DNA from: an uncultured Lachnospiraceae bacterium | GTDB taxonomy: Bacteria > Bacillota > Clostridia > Lachnospirales > Lachnospiraceae | NCBI GenBank assembly: GCA_910583835.1 | Contig: CAJTYM010000015.1 | Location: 1 to 64,000, forward strand | Direction: 5' to 3' | Length of the DNA stretch: 64,000 nt | Shown: positions 26,638 through 34,969 of the stretch, piece after piece | Position numbering within the stretch: position 1 is the first letter of the stretch | Layout of the letters: every line of letters begins with the position of its first letter | Translations under genes and position numbers: made by a program | Notes under the pieces: generated by a model | Told to the model about the DNA's origin: nothing | The model's input: the letters and a program-made list of their open reading frames with translations, nothing else | The model's database searches: none

Positions 26638-27771
26638 TTAAAGACCGGGGTTGTCCAGGAATGATTGGATATAAGGGAGTGCAGCCCCGATGCAGATGTT
26701 GTGTTTAGGCATTTTGCTGATTTTGAGAAAATCATGTGCCTCAGGAAACGGCGTCATTTGCTGAATTTTTTCATGCACAAAGGCAAGGTCCTGCTCACAT
26801 AAATATTGGGCAAGATATCCGCCGAGGATAAAATCCGTATCAAAAATTAAGTGAAGCATATTGACGGCATTGGCAAGATTGCTGAGAAAGGCATGCCATC
26901 GGTTAGAGGGCTGTAAATCTTTTTGGCGTACTTTACGGAAAAAATCTTCCGGTGTTTCATTTTCTTCAAGAAGGGATGTCATGGACAATAAGGTTTCCAT
27001 GCATCCTTTTTTGCCGCAGTAACACCGGGAACCGTTTGGCTGCATCTGAATATGCTCTATGGTGGAACTGTGCCCATGCTTACCCGATAGGATTGTGCCT
27101 TTTGAGATAATGGCGGCGCCGAGGTGCTTGCTCAATGAGAGATAAAATGCATCTGTAAGTTCAGGCGATACCCATAGTTCTGAGATAGCGGCGCTGTCTG
27201 CATCATGGATAAAACAGCAGGGAAACGGCAGAAATTTGGAAAATTCTGTGATGGACAGTCCGGTGCAGGACAGGATTTCGCCGTATAGTACCGTTTGCTT
27301 GTCCGGTGTTGTCAGCCCCTGCATGGCAAAGCCGACGCCCAGCACTTGTTCATCTGTCAGGCTGAGTGAGTTTTTAAACTCAAGTATCTGATGGCATACG
27401 GTTTGGAAATAAGAATCATGGTATTCAAAAGGGATTGCAGATACCGTACGGCTGATTTTTTCGCCATACAGGTTGACCGCAATCATTTTTAGTTCTTTCT
27501 TTAAAATTTCTACGCCTATACTGACCCTGTAATCTGGGACAATGGAATAGGCTGCGGCTTTTCTGCCGACAAATTCTGTATCAATCTGGCCGTCTTTGCG
27601 AATCAGGCCATTTTCCTCCATAAAAGAAAGGTTTGCTGCAACGGTTGGACGGCTGAGATGTAGTTCGTAGGAGATATCTTGCTGTGAAACTTTTTTGTTA
27701 TCATAAATATAGTGATAAATCAGGCTGCGGTTATTCTGTTTAATCTGATTTGGCGTAATGCTCTTTTTCAT
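26638..27771 (-). CDS. ROK-family transcriptional regulator (NagC/XylR type)
   Basis: A 377-residue repressor: N-terminal winged helix (SQQDISYELHLSRPTVAANL) followed by a ROK sugar-kinase-like domain with the zinc-binding cluster CYCGKKGCMET and an ATP-site-like glycine region. The start at 27771 is preferred (GGGGGTT upstream, ATGAAAAAG). Divergent from the SDR dehydrogenase and sugar symporter genes. Both directions carry the same 15-bp sequence ATTTTACAAAATTAA, so it probably controls both, with the transported sugar as effector (inferred). Confidence 0.88.
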   Translation of the reverse strand: MKKSITPNQIKQNNRSLIYHYIYDNKKVSQQDISYELHLSRPTVAANLSFMEENGLIRKDGQIDTEFVGRKAAAYSIVPDYRVSIGVEILKKELKMIAVNLYGEKISRTVSAIPFEYHDSYFQTVCHQILEFKNSLSLTDEQVLGVGFAMQGLTTPDKQTVLYGEILSCTGLSITEFSKFLPFPCCFIHDADSAAISELWVSPELTDAFYLSLSKHLGAAIISKGTILSGKHGHSSTIEHIQMQPNGSRCYCGKKGCMETLLSMTSLLEENETPEDFFRKVRQKDLQPSNRWHAFLSNLANAVNMLHLIFDTDFILGGYLAQYLCEQDLAFVHEKIQQMTPFPEAHDFLKISKMPKHNICIGAALPYIQSFLDNPGL

Positions 27772-27798
27772 AAATAGCAACCCCCATTTTGCAAAAAT

Positions 27799-27813
27799 AT
27801 TTTACAAAATTAA
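27799..27813. promoter_or_regulatory. Candidate ROK operator, regulator side
   Basis: ATTTTACAAAATTAA, identical over 15 bases to 27943-27957 on the other side of the divergent spacer. It lies 28 bases before the regulator's start codon. Confidence 0.6.
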
Positions 27814-27892
27814 ATTTTACCATAGAAAGTGGAAAAATACTATTGGGCAATTTGCATGTATTTGCAGTTATATTATTGTCTGTTATTACAGA

Positions 27893-27921
27893 TTGACGAA
27901 TTTCCCCTTTCCTGTTATTAT
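27893..27921 (+). promoter_or_regulatory. Promoter of the SDR/symporter operon
   Basis: TTGACG (27893-27898), a 17-base spacer and TATTAT (27916-27921). The second ATTTTACAAAATTAA copy begins 21 bases downstream, placing it just after the expected transcription start. Confidence 0.7.
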
Positions 27922-27942
27922 GTAATCACAATTTGATAAATG

Positions 27943-27957
27943 ATTTTACAAAATTAA
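27943..27957. promoter_or_regulatory. Candidate ROK operator, SDR side
   Basis: Second exact copy of the 15-base motif ATTTTACAAAATTAA, between the promoter and the ribosome binding site of the SDR gene, a position where bound repressor would block transcription. Confidence 0.6.
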
Positions 27958-27978
27958 TTAAAAGAAAGGAGAACTATT

Positions 27979-28755
27979 ATGGGAATTATTGAAAAAATGA
28001 GATTGGATGGTAAAAAGGGTTTCGTGACGGGGGCAGCAAGAGGCATAGGGAAAAGCACTGCTACGGCATTTGCAGAGGCCGGTGCGGATGTTGCAATTGT
28101 GGACCTTGATATTGATGAGGCGAAAAAGACAGCGGAGGAACTTGCGAAAGAGACTGGCAGGAAAGTGATTGCAATCGGCTGTGACTGTACAGATTCCGAG
28201 CAGGTGGAAGCGATGGTACAACAAGTCGTGGATGAATTTGGAGGACTTGATTTCTGCCATAACAATGCAGGCATCTGCATCAATGCTCCGGCAGAGGAAA
28301 TGACTTACGACCAGTGGAATAAGGTAATCAATATCAACCTGAATGGGATATTCCTTACGGATATCGCTGCTGGAAAATATATGTTGGCGCATAACGGCGG
28401 CTCAATCATTAATACGGCATCCATGTCGGCGCACATTGTCAATGTTCCGCAGCCGCAATGTGCCTATAACGCTTCCAAGGCAGCAGTCATCCAGCTTACG
28501 AAATCTCTGGCAATCGAATGGGCGAAACGTGGCGTGCGTGTAAACAGCATCAGCCCGGGCTATATTGGCACAGAACTGACGCTGAATTCCCCCACGCTCA
28601 TTCCGCTGATTGAGAAATGGAATCAGATGGCGCCGCTGGGAAGAATGGGTAAGCCAGAGGAACTGCAGGCAATTTGCGTATATCTGGCGGGCGATACCAG
28701 TTCCTTTACGACTGGCTCTGACTTTATCATTGACGGTGCATTCACCTGTTTTTAA
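27979..28755 (+). CDS. SDR-family oxidoreductase (sugar/polyol dehydrogenase-like)
   Basis: A 258-residue short-chain dehydrogenase with the cofactor loop TGAARGIGKS, Asp-rich end of strand 2 (VDLDIDEA, favouring NAD), NNAG, and the catalytic Ser..Tyr-x3-Lys (NTASMSA then YNASKAAV), plus the C-terminal SPGYIGTELT block. Length is typical of classical SDRs. Context with a ROK regulator and a glycoside-pentoside-hexuronide symporter suggests oxidation or reduction of an imported sugar or sugar acid, such as gluconate- or mannitol-type substrates (inferred). AAAGAAAGGAG precedes the ATG. Confidence 0.88.
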   Translation: MGIIEKMRLDGKKGFVTGAARGIGKSTATAFAEAGADVAIVDLDIDEAKKTAEELAKETGRKVIAIGCDCTDSEQVEAMVQQVVDEFGGLDFCHNNAGICINAPAEEMTYDQWNKVININLNGIFLTDIAAGKYMLAHNGGSIINTASMSAHIVNVPQPQCAYNASKAAVIQLTKSLAIEWAKRGVRVNSISPGYIGTELTLNSPTLIPLIEKWNQMAPLGRMGKPEELQAICVYLAGDTSSFTTGSDFIIDGAFTCF

Positions 28756-28768
28756 ACAGCAAACTATA

Positions 28769-28833
28769 ACCTGTATGGCATTGCGGTGGTGATTGGAATA
28801 TATTCCTTTGGCGTTTCGGGATGCCATACAGGT
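28769..28833. promoter_or_regulatory. Intercistronic hairpin next to the symporter ribosome binding site
   Basis: A 13-bp perfect inverted repeat: ACCTGTATGGCAT (28769-28781) with ATGCCATACAGGT (28821-28833). The enclosed 39 bases hold a small palindrome GGAATATATTCC. The right arm ends two to five bases before the AAAGGAG of the next gene. It may be a transcript processing/stability element or limit translation of the symporter; no T-run follows, so it is not a standard terminator. Confidence 0.6.
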
Positions 28834-28853
28834 GGGAAAGGAGAAAAATTATT

Positions 28854-30191
28854 ATGGGAAAATGGGGAAAGCGTATAGGGTATGGAATTGGAGACCTTGG
28901 CTGTAATCTGGTTTTTAGCACAATGGCATCTTATCTTATGGTGTTTTATACGGATGTATTTGGGATAACAGCGGCGGCTGCAGGTACGATGATGTTGGTG
29001 ACAAAATTTATTGATGCATTTACAGATACAGGCATGGGGCTGCTCGTTGACCGGACGCATACGAAATGGGGGCAGGGCAGACCGTATTTTTTGCTGGGCG
29101 CCGTGCCGTTTGCGGTCTTTACCTTTCTGACGTTCTATATTCCTGATTTGGGAAACAGCGGTAAGCTGGTGTGGGCATATGTGACGTATTGTCTGCTCTG
29201 TACGGCCTATACAGTTGTAAACATACCGCTCAACACCATCGTGCCGCGCCTGACTTCTGACGTACATGAGCGGGATGTACTGGTGTCCGCTAGGATGGTC
29301 TGCGCGCTGGTGGGGACGGCAATTGTTATGTCAATCACGGAACCGATGGTAAGGTTTTTTGGGCAGGGGAATGAAGCAAGGGGCTACCTTACTACAATGA
29401 CAATTTATGGAATTGCTGCGATGTGTATCTTTTTTATTACATTTGCAAGCACGAAGGAGGTAGTGCCCCCAACGATTAATCAAAAGCATTCTTCGCTCAA
29501 GGAAGATTTTAAAGGGCTTACCGGTCAGGCGTGGATTCTGTTTCTGTTAAATTTGTTTTACTTTTCCTTGTATGTGGTACGCAGCACGACGGTTCTTTAT
29601 TATTTTAAATATAATCTGAACAGAACGGAGTGGATGTCGCTTGTGGGTATTTTGGGTATCCTCTCAGGACTGCCGATGCTGTTTCTGCTTCCAGTCCTGG
29701 AAAAGAAATACAGCAAGAGAAGTTTGATGTTTTTTAGCATTGCGTTATACATAGCAGGTGATTTGTTGATTTTTGCCGGGAAAAATTCGGCGGTTTGCCT
29801 GTTGGTTGGATTGGTGGTTACCGGACTGGGGATTTATGGCATATTCGGAATTACTTTTGCCATGCAGCCGGATGTCATTGACTATTCGGAATATAAGAAA
29901 AATGCAAGCGTAGCCGGCCTGATAGCGGCATTTCAGGGATTTTTTGTAAAAGGAGGCATGGGGCTGACCAGCTTCGTCATCGGTGCTTTCTTAAAGTATG
30001 GCGGATACGTTGCTAACGAAACACAGACGCCCAAAGCGCTGTCCTATATTGAAATCTGCTTTATCTGGATTCCGATTGTCTTGTGCATACTGATTGCCCT
30101 GTGCACTTACTTTTACAAGCTGGACGGCCTGCGTGGGAAAATGACAGAGGAATTGGAGAAACGAAGGAAGAGCATGTTGGATAATAGCTGA
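28854..30191 (+). CDS. GPH-type sugar:cation symporter (MFS)
   Basis: A 445-residue, twelve-helix transporter of the glycoside-pentoside-hexuronide:cation symporter group (MelB/XynP/UidB-like). Visible are the family's N-terminal YGIGDLGCNLVFSTMASYLMVFYT (first 20: YGIGDLGCNLVFSTMASYLM), the helix-2/3 loop with DTGMGLLVDRTHTKWGQGRP, and the mid-protein NAS-type block near DVIDYSEYKKNASVAGL. The start 28854 has AAAGGAG 10 bases before. It imports the substrate presumably processed by the upstream SDR enzyme. Confidence 0.88.
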   Translation: MGKWGKRIGYGIGDLGCNLVFSTMASYLMVFYTDVFGITAAAAGTMMLVTKFIDAFTDTGMGLLVDRTHTKWGQGRPYFLLGAVPFAVFTFLTFYIPDLGNSGKLVWAYVTYCLLCTAYTVVNIPLNTIVPRLTSDVHERDVLVSARMVCALVGTAIVMSITEPMVRFFGQGNEARGYLTTMTIYGIAAMCIFFITFASTKEVVPPTINQKHSSLKEDFKGLTGQAWILFLLNLFYFSLYVVRSTTVLYYFKYNLNRTEWMSLVGILGILSGLPMLFLLPVLEKKYSKRSLMFFSIALYIAGDLLIFAGKNSAVCLLVGLVVTGLGIYGIFGITFAMQPDVIDYSEYKKNASVAGLIAAFQGFFVKGGMGLTSFVIGAFLKYGGYVANETQTPKALSYIEICFIWIPIVLCILIALCTYFYKLDGLRGKMTEELEKRRKSMLDNS

Positions 30192-30368
30192 ATTTGTAAC
30201 TCTTGACATAAATGATCTCATCTTTGCTGCAGAGTATATCCATAAGCAATAATGACCCAATTTTTCTTTTATGATTTCTTAAGAAAATAATAGAATGGAA
30301 TTAAAGATTTTTCTTAAAACTAGTGATAGAATGCACTTATCACAGGAGATAAGGAAAAGGTGAGAAAT

Positions 30369-30551
30369 ATGGCAAAAAAGAGAGATAAATATGCAGATGT
30401 CAATGGAAATAAAAACCGCAGCGGCATGGTGGTCTTTGCCATAGCCGTACTGGCAGTATGTATCAGTGGCGTGTTATGCGCCAGGAAATTACAGCTGGAA
30501 CAGAGGTATATCAGCCTGAACCGGACAACGGTGAGTGAAACAGCCTGTTAG
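30369..30551 (+). CDS. Small membrane protein, possibly a truncated FtsB/DivIC-like protein
   Basis: A 60-residue product: Lys/Arg/Asn-rich N-terminus, one membrane helix (GMVVFAIAVLAVCISGVLCA) and a short extracytoplasmic start of a helix (RKLQLEQRYISLNRTTVSE). The order and composition match the first half of Lachnospiraceae FtsB/DivIC-type septum proteins, but those continue with a long coiled coil that is missing here. It could be a truncated copy or an unrelated small membrane protein. AAGGAAAAGGTG lies before the ATG. It ends 4 bases inside the convergent neighbour. Confidence 0.5.
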   Translation: MAKKRDKYADVNGNKNRSGMVVFAIAVLAVCISGVLCARKLQLEQRYISLNRTTVSETAC

Positions 30552-31087
30552 CTTTCGGTATCCGTTGACAGTCTGTACCCGATAAGGGCAATAATAATAT
30601 CTGCACAGAACAGGAAAGATGCAAGGGAACAAACCAATTGCATTTTTCCTGATATTTTTTGCTCTTTTTTCAATGCGCAAAAAGCAGAACAGGCAAACAG
30701 GCCCGTCATGCCGATGCTGAAAATATCCAGCAGCACGAAAGCAAATGCGATGCCAATGGTGAAAATCATCATAGCACAGAGCAGCCCCACAACAAAGATG
30801 AACAGGTATGCCGGTATCTGCACGAGCTTTACTATCATGTTTGTCCTGCACAGTTCCTGCGAGGTCCATTTCCCATGTCTTGCGCTCAGCACAAAAAGCA
30901 TATTTACTAGGTAGAGGCTGATCCCCAATAATAATATGAACCCAAGCGGAATAAAAATATTGTTGAAAAAGAGATGCTCCCATAGGAACGTAATGATTCT
31001 GCTTTTGCCGTTGGCAAACAGCAGCACTGGCAAAAGGGCAACCAGATAAATAAAAATGGTATTGCCGATGGCGGCGGTATTTTTCAT
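30548..31087 (-). CDS. Multi-pass membrane protein, unknown function
   Basis: About 179 residues with roughly five hydrophobic segments (IFIYLVALLPVLLFANGKSR, FIPLGFILLLGISLYLVNML, IPAYLFIFVVGLLCAMMIFT, FVLLDIFSIGMTGLFACSAF, LASFLFCADIIIALIGY). No catalytic motif is seen and I do not recognise a family with certainty. The initiating ATG at 31087 has only a weak upstream purine stretch (GTGAG); a GTG nine bases earlier is possible. Convergent with the small protein gene at 30.4 kb. Confidence 0.65.
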   Translation of the reverse strand: MKNTAAIGNTIFIYLVALLPVLLFANGKSRIITFLWEHLFFNNIFIPLGFILLLGISLYLVNMLFVLSARHGKWTSQELCRTNMIVKLVQIPAYLFIFVVGLLCAMMIFTIGIAFAFVLLDIFSIGMTGLFACSAFCALKKEQKISGKMQLVCSLASFLFCADIIIALIGYRLSTDTES

Positions 31088-31261
31088 AAGTATCACTCAC
31101 TTAGTTCTTATTTTCTATCACTATGTTATGGCATGTAGTATAACAAAACAGTGTCTCATTATCAATGGGGAAAAGCGCAGAAATTTTTATTTTTCTGTCT
31201 CTGCACTCTTTTGCCGCCTGAATCATAAGTTATAAATAAGTTTATAATTTATGAGGTATTT

Positions 31262-32530
31262 ATGCGAAACAGTCATTTGCGCGCAGCGCAGGTAAACCAT
31301 GTGGATAATGGAACGATTAAGATTCAGGTAACCTCCTCGGTAGGGCTGATTCCGGTGCAGGATGCAAGGATTACGATTTCTTATACGGGAGAGCCGGGGA
31401 GCACGTTAGAGCAGGTTTCTACCAATGCAGAAGGGCAGTCAGAAACCTTGACTTTGGCGGCTCCGCCGTTGGAATACAGCATGGAGCCGGAACAGATGAA
31501 CCAGCCATATGCGGAATATACGGTGCAGGTGGAAGCGGAGGGTTACCGTCCGGTAAGCATTGAGGGCGTGGATGTATTCTCAGGGGAGCTGTCTTTGCAG
31601 AACGTGCGGATGGAGCCCTTGGAAGTCTCGGAAGAAGGGAAGAATATTGTGATTCCGGCAAACACGTTGTTTGGGAATTTTCCGCCGAAGATTGCGGAGG
31701 CGGAGATTAAGCCCATGGACGAGAGCGGAGAGATTGTCCTCAGCCGTGTGGTAGTGCCGGAATATGTGGTTGTCCATGATGGGACGCCGGGGGACTCGAC
31801 GGCAGGCGATTATTATGTGCGGTACAAAGACTACATTAAAAATGTGGCGTCCAGTGAGATTTATGCTACCTGGCCGGAGAGCACAATCCGTGCCAATATA
31901 CTCGCCATCATGTCTTTTACCATGAACCGGGTGTATACGGAGTGGTACCGCAACAAAGGCTATGATTTTACGATTACATCTTCTACGGCATATGACCATA
32001 AATGGGTATATGGCAGGAATTATTTTAGCAGCATTTCCCAGGTAGTGGACGAAATGTTTACCAATTACCTTTCAAGGCCCAATGTGCGTCAACCGATTCT
32101 TACACAGTATTGCGATGGGCAGCGCGTTACCTGCCCCAACTGGATGAGCCAGTGGGGTTCCAAGTACCTGGGAGACCAGAATTACTCGGCAATCCAGATT
32201 TTGCGCTACTATTACGGCAGCAATATGTATATCAATGAGGCGGAGGAGATTTCCGGTATCCCGGCATCCTGGCCGAGGGAGAACCTCACGGTCGGTTCCA
32301 GCGGGGATAAGGTGCGTCAGATGCAGGAGCAGTTAAACCGGATTGCCCAGGTCTATACCTCAATCCCCAGGATTACTGCGGACGGTTCCTTTGGACCGGC
32401 AACGGAGCGGGCAGTAAGGCAGTTCCAGTCTGTGTTTGGGCTGCCGCAGACCGGGGTGGTGGACTATCCCACCTGGTATAAAATTTCGGAAATCTATGTA
32501 GGGGTAACGAGAATCGCTGAACTGGTGTAG
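31262..32530 (+). CDS. Peptidoglycan-binding protein with SpoIID/amidase-enhancer-like region
   Basis: A 422-residue protein. Residues ~15-125 look like a carboxypeptidase-regulatory/Ig-like beta domain (IKIQVTSSVGLIPVQDARIT ... VQVEAEGYRPVSIEGVDVFS). Residues ~170-335 resemble a SpoIID-type domain (YKDYIKNVASSEIYATWPES, LAIMSFTMNRVYTEWY, CPNWMSQWGSKYLGDQNY, ILRYYYGSNMYI). Residues ~345-415 form a PG_binding_1 helical repeat (LTVGSSGDKVRQMQEQLNRI ... FGPATERAVRQFQ). There is no signal peptide, which is common for spore-coat or forespore-related proteins of this kind. Likely a cell-wall or spore-cortex role; no catalytic residue is identified. Confidence 0.75.
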   Translation: MRNSHLRAAQVNHVDNGTIKIQVTSSVGLIPVQDARITISYTGEPGSTLEQVSTNAEGQSETLTLAAPPLEYSMEPEQMNQPYAEYTVQVEAEGYRPVSIEGVDVFSGELSLQNVRMEPLEVSEEGKNIVIPANTLFGNFPPKIAEAEIKPMDESGEIVLSRVVVPEYVVVHDGTPGDSTAGDYYVRYKDYIKNVASSEIYATWPESTIRANILAIMSFTMNRVYTEWYRNKGYDFTITSSTAYDHKWVYGRNYFSSISQVVDEMFTNYLSRPNVRQPILTQYCDGQRVTCPNWMSQWGSKYLGDQNYSAIQILRYYYGSNMYINEAEEISGIPASWPRENLTVGSSGDKVRQMQEQLNRIAQVYTSIPRITADGSFGPATERAVRQFQSVFGLPQTGVVDYPTWYKISEIYVGVTRIAELV

Positions 32531-32586
32531 AATCTGCGGATTTATAGTATTTTCAGGGGCTTTCTGGGCATACTTTTTATGAAAAT

Positions 32587-32629
32587 TTCTCTAGGTAGAC
32601 GCTGGTTTCATCAGCGTTTCCCTAGAGAA
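32587..32629. promoter_or_regulatory. Nested hairpin in the leader of the desulfoferrodoxin gene
   Basis: Outer stem TTCTCTAGG (32587-32595) with CCTAGAGAA (32621-32629); inner stem ACGCTG (32599-32604) with CAGCGT (32612-32617). No T-run follows. The inner half (GCTGGTTTCATC..GCG..TTCC..TAGA) recurs at 36162-36187. Confidence 0.6.
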
Positions 32630-32656
32630 CAGCATATGTAAGAAGGAGGAAATGCC

Positions 32657-33025
32657 ATGAATTTTTTCAAGTGCAATGAATGCCAGAGCATAGCCATGGA
32701 GATTGTGTCCGGGGAACATGCCGGCGGAAAGGTCTTTCAGGAGCTGAAAGCGAACACCACAGATGCTTCCGGGGAAAAACACGTACCAGTGGTCACGGAA
32801 CAGGGTGGCAAGGTGCAGGTAAAGGTGGGGGAACTTGAGCACCCCATGTTACAGGAGCATTACATTATGTGGATTTACCTGGAGACAGAACAGGGCGGGC
32901 AGCTGCGTGTGCTCTCGCCACAGGATAAGCCGGAGGCGGAGTTTGTGCTGTCTGAGGGCGATAAGGCTGTGGCTGCATATGAATACTGCAACCTGCATGG
33001 ACTGTGGAAGGCAGAGATTAGGTAA
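32657..33025 (+). CDS. Desulfoferrodoxin-family superoxide reductase
   Basis: A 122-residue protein that reduces superoxide to hydrogen peroxide in anaerobes. The iron site of the SOR domain is complete: Glu40-Lys41-His42, His62, His68, Cys111 and His114 (motifs EKHVPVV, EHPMLQEHYI, YCNLHG). The N-terminus has a Cys6-x2-Cys9 pair but not the later adjacent Cys pair that completes the desulforedoxin Fe(Cys)4 centre, so only the catalytic centre is expected. AAGAAGGAGG precedes the ATG. Confidence 0.92.
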   Translation: MNFFKCNECQSIAMEIVSGEHAGGKVFQELKANTTDASGEKHVPVVTEQGGKVQVKVGELEHPMLQEHYIMWIYLETEQGGQLRVLSPQDKPEAEFVLSEGDKAVAAYEYCNLHGLWKAEIR

Positions 33026-33043
33026 CAAGCCCTTTGGGCAGGC

Positions 33044-33093
33044 TGCGCACCCGCACAAGAGCAAATATTGTTTTGTAATTGTATGGGTGCGCA
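33044..33093. other. Hairpin between convergent genes
   Basis: A 9-bp perfect stem TGCGCACCC (33044-33052) with GGGTGCGCA (33085-33093) across a 32-base loop, between desulfoferrodoxin (+) and the acyl ligase gene (-). There is no good T-run on either strand, so a termination role is uncertain. Confidence 0.4.
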
Positions 33094-33135
33094 TAAAAAG
33101 GTATCGGCAGGAGACGCAAAGGTCCGCATACTTTG

Positions 33136-34569
33136 TCATTTTTTCTGTGTGTTTAAAGATTTCCTGAGGATTTTGCCCGTGGCAGTCCTGGGAATTTTTT
33201 CGATAGGAATGATTTCTTGCGGTATCTTGTACGGTTCCAGATGCTGCCTTAAGTAATCTTCAAATTCCCCAAAATCAAATCCGGGACCGGAACAGACGAT
33301 ATAGAGGATGGGAACATGGGAGCAGTCCGGGTTCTGTGAAGCGGCACATGCACAGTCGGTAATGCCCTCATATCCGCTGGCTGCATGTTCGATGTCGGCG
33401 GGAGAGAATTTGTGCCCATCGACATTGAGGATATCGCCTACGCGGCTGACAAAATAGAAATAGCCGTCCTCATCGAAATAACCGATATCGCTCGATACGA
33501 TGAAGTCGGAGCGCATGACTTTTTCTGTGAGGGCCCTCTTGTGGTAATAGCCGGACATGCTCGTGTTGCCCTTGACCGCAATGTAACCGTATTGGTTAGG
33601 CGTGTCAATTTTACATCCGTTCTCATCGACAATGCATATCTGTGAGTGCATGGCAGGTTTTCCCAGGCAGTTTTCCGCGGGGTTCTGGGAAATATTGTTG
33701 ATGAGCACGCAGCCGGATTCTGTCATGCCGTAGACGTTATATAACAATACGTCCGGGTATTGCTGGCGGAAAGAGCGTATCTGCGTGGGCGTAACCGACC
33801 CGGCGAGGATTTCTAACGTATGGAGACGGCTGACAGCCTGAATCAGGGCAGGGTCATGGATGTCCAGAAGAAGATGGATGTTCGTGTTGACAACAGCCAT
33901 GTAATTAATCTGGTATTTTTCAATGTATCTGCCCAGCATTTCGGCAGTTAAGGTACGGTTGGTAATTACTGCCGTCCCACCGGCGTAAAGCGCGGCAAAT
34001 ACCCTCCGGTAGCCGAGCGCCAAGTTAAACGGTATATTGGTAAAAAGCACGGTGCCGCTGTTTATGTCAGTGCCCGCACAAAGGTTCTCGGCTTCTGCCA
34101 GCATGCTTCTGTTTGTGTGCGTGATAAGCACCGGTTTGCCGGTTGTGCCGGTTGTGGCAATGATGGCGGAAGTGGCATCGCCCTTGGGATAGCTGATATT
34201 GCCGGAGACCGAAGCGTCATCAAAGAAATCATCGTAGCTCTGTCCTTTATTTTTCCGCAAAACCAGCGATGGTTTGGTAGATTTCAAAATGTCCTGCAGT
34301 TTCTGCCCGGATATATTTTTCTCAATCGGTACGGCTGCCATGCCGCTCAGCTGACAGCCTAAAAAAGCCGCAAAGTAGGCAATCAGGTCATCGGATTCCA
34401 ATACAATGCGCTGTCCTTTGCGGATGCTGTGAGATTTGAGGGAAGAGGAAAAGGTGTTAGCCTTTTTGGCCAGCTGTTGGTAGCTGATCGTTCTGTCATC
34501 GACAATGATGGCCGCTTTATCAGGTGTTGCAATGCTGTGTTCAAACACAGCCTGAACAATACTATCCAT
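33136..34569 (-). CDS. AMP-forming acyl-CoA synthetase/ligase
   Basis: A 477-residue member of the adenylate-forming (ANL) superfamily. Complete core motifs: A3 ATTGTTGKP, A5 YGMTESG, A7/A8 region (YFDEDGYFYFVSRVGDILNV then DGHKFSP), and the C-terminal A10 lysine motif TATGKILRKSL. No carrier domain is fused, so it probably activates a free carboxylic acid as acyl-AMP and passes it to CoA or another acceptor. The start at 34569 (ATGGATAGT) is preferred; two earlier in-frame ATGs lack well-placed sites. It lies beside an alcohol dehydrogenase, an aldehyde dehydrogenase and an ABC importer, with a small XRE regulator divergent from it. Confidence 0.82.
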   Translation of the reverse strand: MDSIVQAVFEHSIATPDKAAIIVDDRTISYQQLAKKANTFSSSLKSHSIRKGQRIVLESDDLIAYFAAFLGCQLSGMAAVPIEKNISGQKLQDILKSTKPSLVLRKNKGQSYDDFFDDASVSGNISYPKGDATSAIIATTGTTGKPVLITHTNRSMLAEAENLCAGTDINSGTVLFTNIPFNLALGYRRVFAALYAGGTAVITNRTLTAEMLGRYIEKYQINYMAVVNTNIHLLLDIHDPALIQAVSRLHTLEILAGSVTPTQIRSFRQQYPDVLLYNVYGMTESGCVLINNISQNPAENCLGKPAMHSQICIVDENGCKIDTPNQYGYIAVKGNTSMSGYYHKRALTEKVMRSDFIVSSDIGYFDEDGYFYFVSRVGDILNVDGHKFSPADIEHAASGYEGITDCACAASQNPDCSHVPILYIVCSGPGFDFGEFEDYLRQHLEPYKIPQEIIPIEKIPRTATGKILRKSLNTQKK

Positions 34570-34680
34570 AAGAAATATTCCCATCCTTTCATCCTGAGAA
34601 ACGTATGTTATCATAATTCCATCACAATTCTATCACATAATCGAAATGCTTTCAATCATGTAATGTTAAGGAGCACACAA

Positions 34681-34926
34681 ATGAAACCAAGACAGAAACC
34701 GCTTGGGGATAAGAATATGATAGGGGCAAACATAACAAGGATCCGCAGGCTCAATAAGATGAGCCAGAAGGACCTTGCAACTAATATGCAGCTTCTGGGC
34801 GTTGACATCAACCTTTCCTCTCTGTCTAAGCTGGAAGGGCAGAGCAGAATCGCCACGGACAAAGAGCTGTATGCAATCGCGCAGATTTTTAATACAACAA
34901 TTGACGATTTATTCCGTAAACTTTAG
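34681..34926 (+). CDS. XRE-family helix-turn-helix regulator
   Basis: An 81-residue Cro/C1-type DNA-binding protein consisting of essentially one helix-turn-helix domain (ANITRIRRLNKMSQKDLATN ... INLSSLSKLEGQSR) and a short tail ending TIDDLFRKL. TAAGGAG lies 8 bases before the ATG. It is placed between the acyl ligase gene (divergent) and the alcohol dehydrogenase gene (convergent), so it may regulate the ligase through the shared 111-base spacer (inferred). Confidence 0.85.
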   Translation: MKPRQKPLGDKNMIGANITRIRRLNKMSQKDLATNMQLLGVDINLSSLSKLEGQSRIATDKELYAIAQIFNTTIDDLFRKL

Positions 34927-34969
34927 TATGACATTTTAATAAATATTAATGTTATACTTCTGCGGAAAT

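Noticed and set aside
26595..26640. Terminator between ilvE and the ROK gene
   Set aside because: A perfect TGTCAC-TAC-GTGACA hairpin exists (26609-26623), but the T-run starts several bases later, so it is not a clean intrinsic terminator; function left open.
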